Below, in pieces: positions 24,855 to 34,323 of a stretch of 64,000 nucleotides of DNA (position 1 is the stretch's first letter; each line of letters starts with the position of its first letter). Under the pieces are notes generated by a model that searched no databases, was not told the DNA's origin, and worked only from the letters and a program-made list of their open reading frames with translations. The DNA is from Lentisphaera araneosa HTCC2155 (GTDB lineage Bacteria > Verrucomicrobiota > Lentisphaeria > Lentisphaerales > Lentisphaeraceae). The stretch covers positions 124,001 through 188,000 of the forward strand of contig NZ_ABCK01000004.1 of assembly GCF_000170755.1 (NCBI RefSeq), in the 5' to 3' direction. The position numbers were made by a program, and so were the translations under genes.

Positions 24855-25997
24855 ATGAATAAATTATTGTTTATGGCATGTGTTTTAAGCCAGTTTGTTT
24901 ACGCCGAACTCAAGTTTGAAAGGAGCGAAATTTTTTCTGGTGAAGTTGTTCATTCAGCACAAGTGTGGGATTATGATGGCAATGGTCATGGAGATATAAT
25001 TTTCACTGCGAATAGACAATTAAATCTTGCCATGGGTCCGGAATATAAAGTTAAAGCTGTTTTAGATATGCCAAGTGATTTTAAAAAACAGGCTATTCAC
25101 TCGCGTCTGATGGATGTGGATGGTGATGGAGACATGGATTTTGTGGGTACGGGCTTGGGTATTTACTGGGTAGAATGCCCCGATACACCTACTGATCAAT
25201 GGACTTTTCATCAAATAACTTTGGATTTTTCCGCATGTCATTGCGTTTTGATTGCGGATGCCGATGAGGATGGCAAGCTAGATATTATTGTCAATAATTT
25301 TCGTCCAGAACAGACAAAAGCTCCTAAAGGACCAACAAAGAATCTTTTTCATTCATCTATAGTTTGCTATCCGATTCCGGCTAAGCCAAGAGACCCCAAA
25401 GCTTGGAAAGCTTATCCGCTTGCGGATAAAGATGCTCCTGGGGGAAGCCATTATATGTCGATGGCGGATATTGATGGGGATGGCAAAAAAGAAATGTTTG
25501 TCGGTGCCAAAGGAGAACCCTTTGAAAACGGCAATTACTTTGCTATTTGGAAAGCAGGGAATAATCGCCTTAAACCTTGGGAAAAGGTCAAAGTATTTAA
25601 TGAGCAAATAGGCGCCACCCACATGTATGGGGCAGACATCAATGGAGATGGAAAAAATGACTTAATTGCCTCTCGTGGTCATGGCAAAGGCTTAGTGTGG
25701 TTTAAGGCACCCGAATTTAAAGCCATAGAAATTGATCAGGAATTAGATAGACCTCATACAATGGATATTGCCGATGTAGATGCTGATGGTGATATTGACC
25801 TCGTCGCCTGTGGCAATGACTCACGAAGGCTCGAGTGGTACGAAAATGATGGTAAAGGAAATTATACTCGCCATATCATCAGCAAAGATCAAACAGCTTA
25901 CGATGTGAGGATTCGCGATATTAATGGCGATGGCAAGCTCGACTTTCTTCTGGGAGGTTGGAAAGAGAAAAACGTGAGGATTTATTTTCAGAAATAG
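24855..25997 (+). CDS. Secreted FG-GAP/VCBS repeat protein
   Basis: A 380-residue exported protein with a signal peptide (NKLLFMACVLSQFVYA). It contains repeated calcium-loop blades: DYDGNGHGDIIFT, DVDGDGDMDFVGTG, DADEDGKLDIIVNN, DIDGDGKKEMFVG, DINGDGKNDLIASRG, DVDADGDIDLVACG and DINGDGKLDFLLGG, giving a seven-bladed beta-propeller of the integrin-like type. Proteins of this kind are common in Lentisphaerae and bind carbohydrates or partner proteins. AGGA sits before the ATG. The stop lies only 8 bases before the inferred 3' edge of the group II intron on the other strand. Confidence 0.88.
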   Translation: MNKLLFMACVLSQFVYAELKFERSEIFSGEVVHSAQVWDYDGNGHGDIIFTANRQLNLAMGPEYKVKAVLDMPSDFKKQAIHSRLMDVDGDGDMDFVGTGLGIYWVECPDTPTDQWTFHQITLDFSACHCVLIADADEDGKLDIIVNNFRPEQTKAPKGPTKNLFHSSIVCYPIPAKPRDPKAWKAYPLADKDAPGGSHYMSMADIDGDGKKEMFVGAKGEPFENGNYFAIWKAGNNRLKPWEKVKVFNEQIGATHMYGADINGDGKNDLIASRGHGKGLVWFKAPEFKAIEIDQELDRPHTMDIADVDADGDIDLVACGNDSRRLEWYENDGKGNYTRHIISKDQTAYDVRIRDINGDGKLDFLLGGWKEKNVRIYFQK

Positions 25998-26046
25998 TGT
26001 TTGGATAAGGGTAGGGAAAGCTCCTTGCGGAGCCTCCCCTCCTTCC

Positions 26047-26079
26047 GAACCGTACGTGCGGATCTCCCGCATACGGCTC
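26047..26079 (-). ncRNA. Group II intron domain V
   Basis: On the minus strand GAGCCGTATGCGGG pairs with CCGCACGTACGGTTC around a short loop, with the two-base bulge typical of domain V. It lies 6 bases past the reverse-transcriptase stop and is followed by a GC-rich stem (GGAGGCTCCGCAAGGAGC) consistent with domain VI. Confidence 0.85.
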
Positions 26080-26084
26080 TCCGG

Positions 26085-27431
26085 TCAATGCTTACTCCGA
26101 AGAGACTGAGATTCCAATAGCCAAGCCTCTTCCAGTGAAAAGAACCCTAGCTCTGCAAAGTATTTCTTGGTATATTTCCTGTTATCTATAAAGCGATGTG
26201 AACCTTTCTTACGATTGTACTTAGCGATAATACTTCGTAACCTTCGACGAAAGAAAGCATCAACTTCGAGCATAGCCCAACGATTTGAGTGTTTGAAGTA
26301 CTCATACCAACCTTTGAGACTAGGCCTGAGACCTTTAATGATTTCTTCTACCGATTGCCAGTTACAACGCCTCGTATGCTTTCGCACAGTGTCTTTCATT
26401 TTAGCCATACTCTGTTTTCTTGGCCACCTATTTATCCTGCCCGTTCTTTTCGAGCGCTCAAAGTGATAACCTAGAAATTCAAAGTACTCATCCTGCTGAT
26501 TCATGTCGGCAATTCGGGTTTTATCGGGATGGAGGTTCAGACCATGAGCCTTCATCCAACGCTTGATTTTGCGCAAGCCCCTCTTAGCCGATTTCGCATT
26601 ATTACACATCACCAGAAAGTCATCCGCATACCTTACGATTTCAAAGCCAGCCGCTGTCATCCTGTGGTCGAATTCATTGAGGTAAATATTGGCAAGTAGT
26701 GGGCTAATTACGCCTCCTTGCGGAGTCCCTTTCTCGGGATCCCACTCCTTGATCCCATCAAATATTCCTGCTTTGAGGAAAGCTTCTATAAGATCTAGGG
26801 TCTTGCCATCGCTTATTTTTTCTTTGACTCGTTCCATGAGTTTGTCGTGCGGTATCATATCAAAGTAACTTTGAATATCCGCATCAATGACGTAGAGCTG
26901 TCCCTGCGTAAGTAGATGATGAACACGCCGAAGCGCATCTTTACATCCACGTTGCGGACGAAAACCAAAACTTTGTGTAGAAAAATCCACATCATATATC
27001 GGTTCAATAACATTCTTGAGCGCAGTCTGAACAACTCTATCGCGCACGGTCGGTATTCCCAAAGCACGCGTTTTACCATCTGCTTTTGGGATCTCTACCC
27101 TGCGAACGCATTGTGGTAGGTAAGTCCCTGCCTGCAGTTGCTTCATCAATTGCTTTGTATTGTGCTCTAGCTCTGATTCGTAACGATCCAAGCTCACCAT
27201 ATCCACCCCGTGACTCCCGCCGTTTGCACGAACAGATTCCCAAGCTTCTATAAGGTTTACTTCTCGCGCTACTTTATCTATTAAGCTATACCATTTCTTA
27301 CCTTCAACTCTTGTTTCAAGAGTTCCCAGCATCTGATCTGTCCAGACTGAAGTCGAGGCCCACGCACGAATTTCTTCGGTGCGCCCTAAGTGCTCCCATG
27401 TATGTTTAGTCATCTCTGACAATTGTTTCAC
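26085..27431 (-). CDS. ltrA: Group II intron reverse transcriptase/maturase
   Basis: A 448-residue reverse transcriptase. Motifs in order: KADGKTRALGIPTVRDRVVQ, FGFRPQRGCKDAL, YVIDADIQSYFDMI, GTPQGGVISPLLANIYLNEFD, VRYADDFLVMC with YADD at about 268-271, and LHPDKTRIADM. The maturase (X) domain follows (LKGWYEYFKHSNRWAMLEVD). It ends soon after, with no HNH endonuclease domain, which fits lineages that home without a nuclease. The frame is open throughout. It binds its own intron RNA and drives splicing and retrohoming. Confidence 0.93.
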   Translation of the reverse strand: MKQLSEMTKHTWEHLGRTEEIRAWASTSVWTDQMLGTLETRVEGKKWYSLIDKVAREVNLIEAWESVRANGGSHGVDMVSLDRYESELEHNTKQLMKQLQAGTYLPQCVRRVEIPKADGKTRALGIPTVRDRVVQTALKNVIEPIYDVDFSTQSFGFRPQRGCKDALRRVHHLLTQGQLYVIDADIQSYFDMIPHDKLMERVKEKISDGKTLDLIEAFLKAGIFDGIKEWDPEKGTPQGGVISPLLANIYLNEFDHRMTAAGFEIVRYADDFLVMCNNAKSAKRGLRKIKRWMKAHGLNLHPDKTRIADMNQQDEYFEFLGYHFERSKRTGRINRWPRKQSMAKMKDTVRKHTRRCNWQSVEEIIKGLRPSLKGWYEYFKHSNRWAMLEVDAFFRRRLRSIIAKYNRKKGSHRFIDNRKYTKKYFAELGFFSLEEAWLLESQSLRSKH

Positions 27432-27897
27432 TCCTTCATTCTTTTCTTCTCAGTTTCATCTTCCTACTCTCCTTCGCTCTAACAGCTTTCACCGCCTTCT
27501 TCGCTACTATGAGAGCTCTGACTTCTGCATGCCTTATTGCACTGCACATGCAGATCTCCCTAATTAACGTCACACAACCTTCACCGCATTCCGTCTCCAA
27601 CCACTCTATAGACTTCCTCTACTGCTTTGCTACTCGCTGACATTCAGCATAGAGGATCTTCAGAATTACTCCTTATTATTATTATTTTCATTCCGTTCCA
27701 AGCTTCGCCACGCGATCGCAGGCTCGCCAGTACTATAAAGCCGAATCGAGTTCGTCATCCTACGGACTGCTGCTTCGCCTTGCCTTGCTCTCCACCCCGC
27801 CTCACGACAACGCAGTTAGGTTCGACTACAACATAATCAGCCTTTGTTGATGAGGACTTTCACCTCACTGATTGTGTGCGCTCTCAGGCGACCGATC

Positions 27898-27915
27898 GCC
27901 AAGCTCCAGCTTGGC
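27898..27915. repeat. REP-like palindrome beside the intron
   Basis: GCCAAGCTCCAGCTTGGC. The usual CTGGG flank on one side is replaced by intron sequence, so the intron appears to have entered at the edge of this repeat. Confidence 0.88.
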
Positions 27916-27945
27916 ATTTGCGGAAAAGAAAATTAACTCACTGCA

Positions 27946-27963
27946 AGACCGTTCGTAAGCTTA
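27946..27963. repeat. Dispersed 18-mer overlapping the metallopeptidase stop
   Basis: AGACCGTTCGTAAGCTTA differs from 7945-7962 at two positions. Its last three bases are the stop codon (minus strand) of the metallopeptidase gene, so the repeat unit abuts and may have replaced that gene's end. Confidence 0.7.
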
Positions 27964-28638
27964 TTTCTGGGTCCAAATTCTATGTATCAATTGGTATACT
28001 TGGGGGTCGTGTTGCTTGAGTTGCGCACGCGTGAAGGGGTAGAAATCGTTTTTGCCAAAGTAGGCTTCTGTTAGTTCTGAAAAGTATTCTTTTTCATTAT
28101 TCATGGCATAGGCCTTTTTCTTGCCACCAAGGATGTATTCAACGGAATCGTAGCTTCCTTGTTTTTTTGCATTGTTATAGGCTTGGAGGATTTCTTTATG
28201 ATTAAAGCCTAGGACTTGATGATGATAAGCATGGGCGAGCTCGTGCAAGATAAGCATGGGCTGAGTCTTTACCCAATCGACGTAGTTCTGGGCATTTTGT
28301 ATTTCTATAGCCTTAGCCATTTTCGGATTGCGATTGTTATTTTTTAGCCATTGTTCGGAGGGGTGATAAGCGGCTCCAGGCTCTGAATTGTAAGTAATCC
28401 AAATGGCTACTTTTTTGAGCTTTCTGAGGTGCTTTTTACTAAGTAAAGTCTCAAGTTTAGTTAAGTCCTTCTCGAGCTGAATGAGGGCTTGCTTGATGAC
28501 TTTGTTTTTTGAAGTGTCATTTATGTCTTGGTAATAAATTGGCCAGTCTTTAAGATCTTTTTTAAGGTAGTCCGCAGCTCCAGCCCCAGCACTAGAAATC
28601 ATAATGATGCCTATCACTATGATTTTCATTGTTTTCAT
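27961..28638 (-). CDS. Secreted zinc metallopeptidase-like protein
   Basis: About 225 residues from ATG 28638 (an in-frame TTG lies at 28650). A signal peptide (IIVIGIIMISSAGAGA) precedes the body. HELAHAYHHQ is a zincin HExxH motif, and the conserved glutamates of NEKEYFSELTEAYFG probably give the third zinc ligand. The segment WITYNSEPGAAYHPSEQWL is shared with a family of planctomycete putative metallopeptidases. It is the last gene of the 35.7-28 kb operon, starting 13 bases after the previous stop, so it probably acts outside the cell with those proteins. Its substrate is unknown. Confidence 0.8.
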   Translation of the reverse strand: MKTMKIIVIGIIMISSAGAGAADYLKKDLKDWPIYYQDINDTSKNKVIKQALIQLEKDLTKLETLLSKKHLRKLKKVAIWITYNSEPGAAYHPSEQWLKNNNRNPKMAKAIEIQNAQNYVDWVKTQPMLILHELAHAYHHQVLGFNHKEILQAYNNAKKQGSYDSVEYILGGKKKAYAMNNEKEYFSELTEAYFGKNDFYPFTRAQLKQHDPQVYQLIHRIWTQK

Positions 28639-28651
28639 AAAAGTAATCAAG

Positions 28652-30787
28652 TTAAAGCTTTTTTGGATAAGCCGCGAAGGATTGGCCAGAGCTAGATTCT
28701 TTGAGTTCGATTAGCGAGAGCTGAAACATATTGGCCCCATTGACTTTGGTGAATCGAAAACGGAACTGCATGAATTCATCAGAACTTTGATTGAGTTGAT
28801 ATGATTGACTCATGCGTCTTTTTTCAAATTTTGCTTGATTAGATCGACGGTCAATTTCGGTCCAGTTTTTACCATCATTTGAAGCCTCGAGAATCCAGTC
28901 GCGCGGATCGCGGTCGGGAACGTCTCCTGCTGAGGCTAATAGGTAGGAACTTATGCTCACCGGCTGATTATATTTCGCTTGCCATACGACTTCTTTATCT
29001 TCGTGAAAAAAACACCATTTACTAGCTGTGTTGCCATCGACGCATTGCTCAATCATTTGACCTTTTTGTCCAATAGTTCCACTCACAGTAAATTCTGCGT
29101 TTTTCTTTTTGGTGCTGAGCTGGCTAATAGTTCCGTTGAATCCTGCAGTTATGATGTTCCCATTTTTAATGTCGACGGACATCAAATAATCATCTTGAAG
29201 TTGTGCGGTGAAGTTTTCTGCGGCTTGATCTGGATTAAATTTTCCATCTTGTGGAATGACAAAGGATTTGATGGAACCATCGTCTGCAACGGCCCAAAGT
29301 AGTTCACCTTCTTGATTGATTTTGAAGATATTTTTTTTCTTAAAATCATGTTTTAGGAAAATAGCCGAGCCTTCTTTCGCAAAACGTTCTTCCATATCAC
29401 CTGCCGTCCCATCTTCATCGCGAATGAGAACCGGATTCCATCCATGAATATGTCGACCACCGCCAGCGGACCAAGCAAGTAGGCTATTTTCTTGAGCTAC
29501 AACAGAGTAGACTTTGAAGTGACCATTAACTTTGCCGTAGACTTTTGAATGCCCTTTATAAGTGGTAAAAAGCAGTCCAGTTTTGAGATTAAAGACTTTG
29601 ACCATTTTATCGAAAGAGGAAGTCAGTAAGAAGGGTTGCGCATCAACTTGAACTCCCCAAGTTTTATCCAGTTGTTTGAGGTAAGCAATTACTTTTTGAT
29701 GCTGCTTTAGCTCCTTACCAGTAAAATGAGTTTCTTTAACTTCACGTGTCTTGCCTATGCCCGTTTCACGGATGTCAGTTAACTTGATGTTTTTATCGGC
29801 ACTAAATTCGAGTTGCCAGTTAGCTTCACGAATGATCGTACGATCGGCAAACTTCCATATTTGACGATTATGTTCACCTCCTTTTTTCTCGAATTCCGTA
29901 TAGACCAAGAAATCGGGTAGGCCTTGATTTTTGGCTTGTTCTTCGAAAAAGCTGTAATCAGTCACGGCGAGGCCTGTGACCCAGTGGGCATGTTGTTTAT
30001 TGCGCCAAAGCAATTTTTGACTTTTTAAATCAAAGACGCGAATATTGCTATCAGCACCACCTGTAATGAGTTTACTTCCATCTGGTGAGACTTTAAGGTC
30101 GAGAACCACATCTTCGCACATGGCAATATTTTGCCTAGATTTGTTTTTGAGATTCACACGTGAGATCTCGCCATATTCTCCTGGAGCCCCACCAGCCACG
30201 TAAATCGACTGGCCATCATTGGAGAAAACAATGGCATTGATTGTTTGCGGAAGTCCATCAATACGATCAATAAGCTTACCCTTGAGGTCCCAAACAAGCA
30301 CTTCGTTATAGGCTGCCGAATAAATCTTTTTGCCATCAGGGGAAAAGACTGAAGTAAATACGGGCAGGGCCGTGGGGTAGTTTTTTGGAGGCTTAGGATG
30401 GACTGGAGGAGGCAGTAGGGTAATGAGCTTATCTTCTGTGGACTCGCCATCAAATTTTGCGCCTTCCGCAATCCATTGCTTAAAGAGTTTGATCTGTTCT
30501 TTGCTAAGAGGGTCATCATCCTGTGGCATGCGATCATCCTCATCATCGCTAATCAAGAGTTCGTAGAGGTAACTATCTTCTGGATCTTTGGGCACGACTG
30601 CTTCAATACCGCTTTTACCTGCTTTCATGAACTTAGTAAAGGTGTCGACGCCATAGCCACCTTTCTTCTTTTGATCACCGTGACAGGATTCACATTTTTG
30701 TTTGAGTATGGGCGCAATATGTTTTTTGAAACTCACTTCAGCGTTGAGACTGAGAGCGAGTAGAGTGCTAAGAATAATCTTTTTCAT
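28652..30787 (-). CDS. Cytochrome c, WD40-like and discoidin domain protein
   Basis: A 711-residue exported protein. After the signal peptide (KKIILSTLLALSLNA), a planctomycete-type cytochrome c domain has ILKQKCESCHGDQKKKGG (CxxCH) and a methionine in DDRMPQDDDPLS. A beta-propeller follows from about residue 140 to 480 with WD40-like blades (FTSVFSPDGKKIYSAAYN, DLKVSPDGSKLITGGAD). A discoidin/F5-8C-like domain is at about 570-700 (DWILEASNDGKNWTEIDRRS). Such fused proteins sit beside DUF1501 and DUF1549/1553 genes in Planctomycetes. It starts 11 bases after the DUF1549/1553 gene. Its role is probably electron transfer or surface binding; nothing more is established. Confidence 0.85.
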   Translation of the reverse strand: MKKIILSTLLALSLNAEVSFKKHIAPILKQKCESCHGDQKKKGGYGVDTFTKFMKAGKSGIEAVVPKDPEDSYLYELLISDDEDDRMPQDDDPLSKEQIKLFKQWIAEGAKFDGESTEDKLITLLPPPVHPKPPKNYPTALPVFTSVFSPDGKKIYSAAYNEVLVWDLKGKLIDRIDGLPQTINAIVFSNDGQSIYVAGGAPGEYGEISRVNLKNKSRQNIAMCEDVVLDLKVSPDGSKLITGGADSNIRVFDLKSQKLLWRNKQHAHWVTGLAVTDYSFFEEQAKNQGLPDFLVYTEFEKKGGEHNRQIWKFADRTIIREANWQLEFSADKNIKLTDIRETGIGKTREVKETHFTGKELKQHQKVIAYLKQLDKTWGVQVDAQPFLLTSSFDKMVKVFNLKTGLLFTTYKGHSKVYGKVNGHFKVYSVVAQENSLLAWSAGGGRHIHGWNPVLIRDEDGTAGDMEERFAKEGSAIFLKHDFKKKNIFKINQEGELLWAVADDGSIKSFVIPQDGKFNPDQAAENFTAQLQDDYLMSVDIKNGNIITAGFNGTISQLSTKKKNAEFTVSGTIGQKGQMIEQCVDGNTASKWCFFHEDKEVVWQAKYNQPVSISSYLLASAGDVPDRDPRDWILEASNDGKNWTEIDRRSNQAKFEKRRMSQSYQLNQSSDEFMQFRFRFTKVNGANMFQLSLIELKESSSGQSFAAYPKKL

Positions 30788-30798
30788 TCGGGTCTCTC

Positions 30799-33700
30799 CT
30801 AGTGCTGGAAAATAAATTCGTTTGAGTTAACAATGACCCAGTAAAGGTCGCGTAAAGCCAAGTCTTTGTCTGCGGATTTCGCAATATGATCGGAAGCTAC
30901 TTTGAGTTCGTCTGACTTAGCTTGTCGCGAATAGGCATTGATATAAAGTTGATTGATATTCTGAACGGCACTCAATTTTTTATCGAAACGAACATGATTG
31001 AGTTTCTCTTTGATGTATTCCCCGTTCATTAACTGCAGGCTTTGGTCAAGAGCAACGGAATCAGGTCTTTCACAAGCACATACTGTGGTGCGTTCAGGTT
31101 GGCCGAAAGCTGTCAGTAATTTAGACTTCTCTGGGTAAAGCTTTTGTGTTGCAAAAATTTTATCGAGTTTTGTTTGAGCTGCTTGCCACTCATCTTGGAG
31201 TTTCGTGTACTGTGGTGAAGCTTGGTAATACTTATAGCGAATAAGACTTTTTTCCCAATCAACCGCAGTGGAATATTTCTTAGCCATATTTAAAACGCTT
31301 TTCTCTAAAGCAATTTGATTCATGGCTGCGGAATCACTAGAGGACTGAATCTTGAACTTAGCAAATAGGCCTTCTTTTTTGTCTAAATGATTTTGTTCGA
31401 GAACCAGTACTTGATTCGCGCCGACTTTGATTGGCTTAAAGGCTAGGGCATAATGAGCTTGTTTATCGGTGCTATGAGCTTGCCATTGACCGCCTTTGCC
31501 AACGATTCTTGTTTTAATGCTATTACCATGTTGTTCCCAGTACTGGGCAGCGGTAATTTGAATTGCCTGAACACTTGGCAGAGCGATTGTTGTCGTGTCT
31601 AAACGTCGTCTAGAAGTGATTGAAGCTTGGTGAACCAGCTCTGATTTTTGATTGTAAAATTTGACTGTGGCATTGTGGTGTAAATGCAGACTTAGGAATT
31701 GCAGAGTCGTTTCTGAAGGGAATTCGATCTTGAATTTTTTACTCGTTTTTGCGGCATTAAACTTTCCGTCACTGAGTTGCTTGAAAGCCGCTCCTGTTTC
31801 GCTGTGACTGAACTTAGCACTAGGACTCAAGTTTTTGCCATCCATGATTAAATCAATTTCGCCAATAGCGTTATCGCGATTGGCATCAATCTCGATATAC
31901 TTCACTTTTGTACCTACGCCCTTAGTAGTAATCCATGCACTTTGTTTAGAGAGGCCTAAGGCATTTTTCTGTCCATTGCCGTATTTGCCCTTTGCATTTT
32001 TCGCAAAAACAAAACGTATGGCACTTAAAGTACCCGCATTCAGTGGGTGGAAAGAACGCGATGTTCCCAGGTTTTCATTCTTTACGTTGGAAACAGAGCT
32101 TTCGATATATTCCGAGGGCTTTAATTTTTTGAAGCCCTCTTTTTGAATGAATTGTGTTGCTTGGCTCGCTGTTAGGTCTACCCATTTAAGTTCCTTCTGA
32201 TTTAGCTTAAGCCATGCGGGGAAACTCTGATCAAGTTTTTTCTGCAAAGCCTTGGCTGCATTGAGCTTTTGTGTTGCCATGGCTTGATCTTTATTCATTT
32301 TTTGTGGATCAGGAGCATCGCAGAGCACGAGAATTGCATCTTTGACTTGTTCAGCACTGAGCAGTCGGGGGCGAGCATGAGAGAAGAGTTCTGAATCCTC
32401 TTGGTTGAACTCATTCGTTTCTGTACTGCGCTGATAAGTTTGAGAGTTGAGGATTTGCCTAAAAATATGTTTACGATCATAGCCTGAATCCGCAAAATCT
32501 TTGGCAAGTGCGTCGAGCAGTTCCTTATTTGTGGGTGGGTTGGAAGGGCGAAAATCATCCACTGGCATAACAATGCCACGACCGATGAGGTAGGACCAAA
32601 TTCGATTCACTTCAGTTTTGGCAAAGTAGGGGTTATCCTTAGCCGTCAACCACTGCACAAAAGCTTTGCGAGGATCGTCTTTTGACTCTCGTTTAACATT
32701 GATTGGCCATGGTAGTTGTTGGATTTTTGTTCGAGGATTAGCCGTATTTCGAACTTTGTTTGCGTTGATAAGAATAGTTTTGCGATTCGGTGTATTGCCC
32801 TTCTTTTGATCGAGAGTGATACGATCAATATTGTTAAAGGCAGAAGTGATCTGATAGTAATTATCTTGGGTCCAACTCTCGTAAGGGTGATTGTGACATT
32901 GCGCACAAGTTAGGCGTGAGCCCATAAAGAGTTGAGAAACCGACTCTGTTACCATTTTACTATCTTTTGTGGTACGAAAGAAGTTAGCACGTGGTTCAAA
33001 ATCTGTATGCCCCGAAGACATCAACAATTCTTCAGTGAATTTATCAAAGGGCATGTTAGCTTTGGTGCTTTGATATATCCAACGACTGTATTTGGCGGCA
33101 TTTTCTGGAGTGAGTTCTTGCGTATTAATTTTGAGTAAGTCAGCAATCTTCATCGAGTAAAAACGTGCGAAAGCATCTGTATCGAGATATTGATCAATTA
33201 GTTGAGCACGTTTATTGGCCTTCTTGTTAGCTACAAAAGCTTGAACTTCATTCGCAGAGGGGAGTTGTCCTCGAGTGTCGAGAGAGACTCGACGAATGAA
33301 AGTCGAATCATCAATGCTATGGGAGGGAAGGTATTGCAATTGACGCAATTTATTATTCACAAGTGTATCGATGTAATTATTTTCTTTGGGCGCCTGCCAT
33401 TTAAACTTATCAATATTTTTAACCATGGTGAAGTTAACTGTAACTACATCGTCTATGTAGCGTACCGAAATCGCCGATTGACCACGATCATGGCCACTCA
33501 CGAGACCATTTTCATTAACGGTGGCAACGCGTTTGTGTGAAGTTGTGTACATGGCAATGCGGGTAACATCTTTAAAGCTACCATCTTCGAAAAAGGCCCA
33601 AACGGAAAGTTGTTGATCTTGATTGGGAAATTCTAAAGCGCGGTCATTTGGGAAGACTTTGAGGCTCTTAAGTTTTTTCTCGCCTTTGTCAGAACGTGCG

Positions 33701-34323
33701 CCTTCTTTAATCCATTGAAGAAGCAAATTGTATTGTAGGGAATCTTTGTCTAAGCGCTTACCGCCCACGTGTCCCACTTGCATGGTAGGTTTTTTAAGCA
33801 GTAAACTTTGCTCGGGAGAAATGGGTTGCAGAAAGCGGCCCATGGCACCGCGAATGAGGTTGGTTTCGTCAAAGTCTGGATCAAAAGCATTGAGCGAGAG
33901 TTCAAGAGCTCCACGACCATTTGGCTTACCGTGACAGCCACCGCCATTACAGCCTTGCTTCGTTAGGATCGCAAGTGTTTCCCAGTTAAATGAAACGGGG
34001 TCATTTTTATCTGTAGAACTGACTTGAAGCGGGATGCTTTTCGATAGCTTGCCATAGGTGACCTTGATAGAACTTTGGCCATTTGCTAGTGGGCTTACAT
34101 AAGCGTCTTCAATTTTCACCATATGATTATGGGAGAATTTAGCTTTGCGGCTAAGGTCAATAGTTTGACCATCTTGTGTGTAGCCCGTGACGAGGATTTG
34201 CGCACAAGAACGTGCGCTTGTGAGTTTGATTGCTTTGGGAAGCACAGAGATTTTTACAATATCTTCTGCGAAGCCCGCAAAAGTAGTGAAAAATAAAAAG
34301 AATTTGATGATTAAATTTTTCAT
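30799..34323 (-). CDS. DUF1549/DUF1553 protein with Ig-like domains
   Basis: A 1174-residue exported protein. Signal peptide KNLIIKFFLFFTTFAGFA. Two BIG2-type Ig domains lie at about 25-110 and 215-310 (SVWAFFEDGSFKDVTRIAMY, ATVNENGLVSGHDRGQSAIS). Between them is a cytochrome-like GCNGGGCHGKPNGRGALELS segment. DUF1549 begins near 330 (RRVSLDTRGQLPSANEVQAF) and includes LTCAQCHNHPYESWTQDNYY with CxxCH. DUF1553 follows (NRIWSYLIGRGIVMPVDDFR, LDALAKDFADSGYDRKHIFR, RPRLLSAEQVKDAIL), with a large insertion before the final part (CERPDSVALDQSLQLMNGEY). It overlaps the DUF1501 gene by four bases. The family is characteristic of the PVC superphylum and its biochemistry is unknown. Confidence 0.9.
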   Translation of the reverse strand: MKNLIIKFFLFFTTFAGFAEDIVKISVLPKAIKLTSARSCAQILVTGYTQDGQTIDLSRKAKFSHNHMVKIEDAYVSPLANGQSSIKVTYGKLSKSIPLQVSSTDKNDPVSFNWETLAILTKQGCNGGGCHGKPNGRGALELSLNAFDPDFDETNLIRGAMGRFLQPISPEQSLLLKKPTMQVGHVGGKRLDKDSLQYNLLLQWIKEGARSDKGEKKLKSLKVFPNDRALEFPNQDQQLSVWAFFEDGSFKDVTRIAMYTTSHKRVATVNENGLVSGHDRGQSAISVRYIDDVVTVNFTMVKNIDKFKWQAPKENNYIDTLVNNKLRQLQYLPSHSIDDSTFIRRVSLDTRGQLPSANEVQAFVANKKANKRAQLIDQYLDTDAFARFYSMKIADLLKINTQELTPENAAKYSRWIYQSTKANMPFDKFTEELLMSSGHTDFEPRANFFRTTKDSKMVTESVSQLFMGSRLTCAQCHNHPYESWTQDNYYQITSAFNNIDRITLDQKKGNTPNRKTILINANKVRNTANPRTKIQQLPWPINVKRESKDDPRKAFVQWLTAKDNPYFAKTEVNRIWSYLIGRGIVMPVDDFRPSNPPTNKELLDALAKDFADSGYDRKHIFRQILNSQTYQRSTETNEFNQEDSELFSHARPRLLSAEQVKDAILVLCDAPDPQKMNKDQAMATQKLNAAKALQKKLDQSFPAWLKLNQKELKWVDLTASQATQFIQKEGFKKLKPSEYIESSVSNVKNENLGTSRSFHPLNAGTLSAIRFVFAKNAKGKYGNGQKNALGLSKQSAWITTKGVGTKVKYIEIDANRDNAIGEIDLIMDGKNLSPSAKFSHSETGAAFKQLSDGKFNAAKTSKKFKIEFPSETTLQFLSLHLHHNATVKFYNQKSELVHQASITSRRRLDTTTIALPSVQAIQITAAQYWEQHGNSIKTRIVGKGGQWQAHSTDKQAHYALAFKPIKVGANQVLVLEQNHLDKKEGLFAKFKIQSSSDSAAMNQIALEKSVLNMAKKYSTAVDWEKSLIRYKYYQASPQYTKLQDEWQAAQTKLDKIFATQKLYPEKSKLLTAFGQPERTTVCACERPDSVALDQSLQLMNGEYIKEKLNHVRFDKKLSAVQNINQLYINAYSRQAKSDELKVASDHIAKSADKDLALRDLYWVIVNSNEFIFQH

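Larger units (their letters stand above)
26005..27892 (-). mobile_element. Group II intron
   Basis: A complete-looking group II intron of about 1.89 kb on the minus strand. The 5' region contains the conserved AGTGAGGTGAAAGTCCTC phrase (about 27852-27869), the reverse transcriptase is at 26085-27431, and domain V is at 26047-26079. Boundaries are estimated: the 5' end as GTCGCC at 27892 (the usual GTGYG is not exact) and the 3' end at TTAT, 26005. It lies six bases downstream of a GCCAAGCTCCAGCTTGGC hairpin on the transcribed strand, the preferred setting of hairpin-targeting bacterial introns. Confidence 0.85.
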
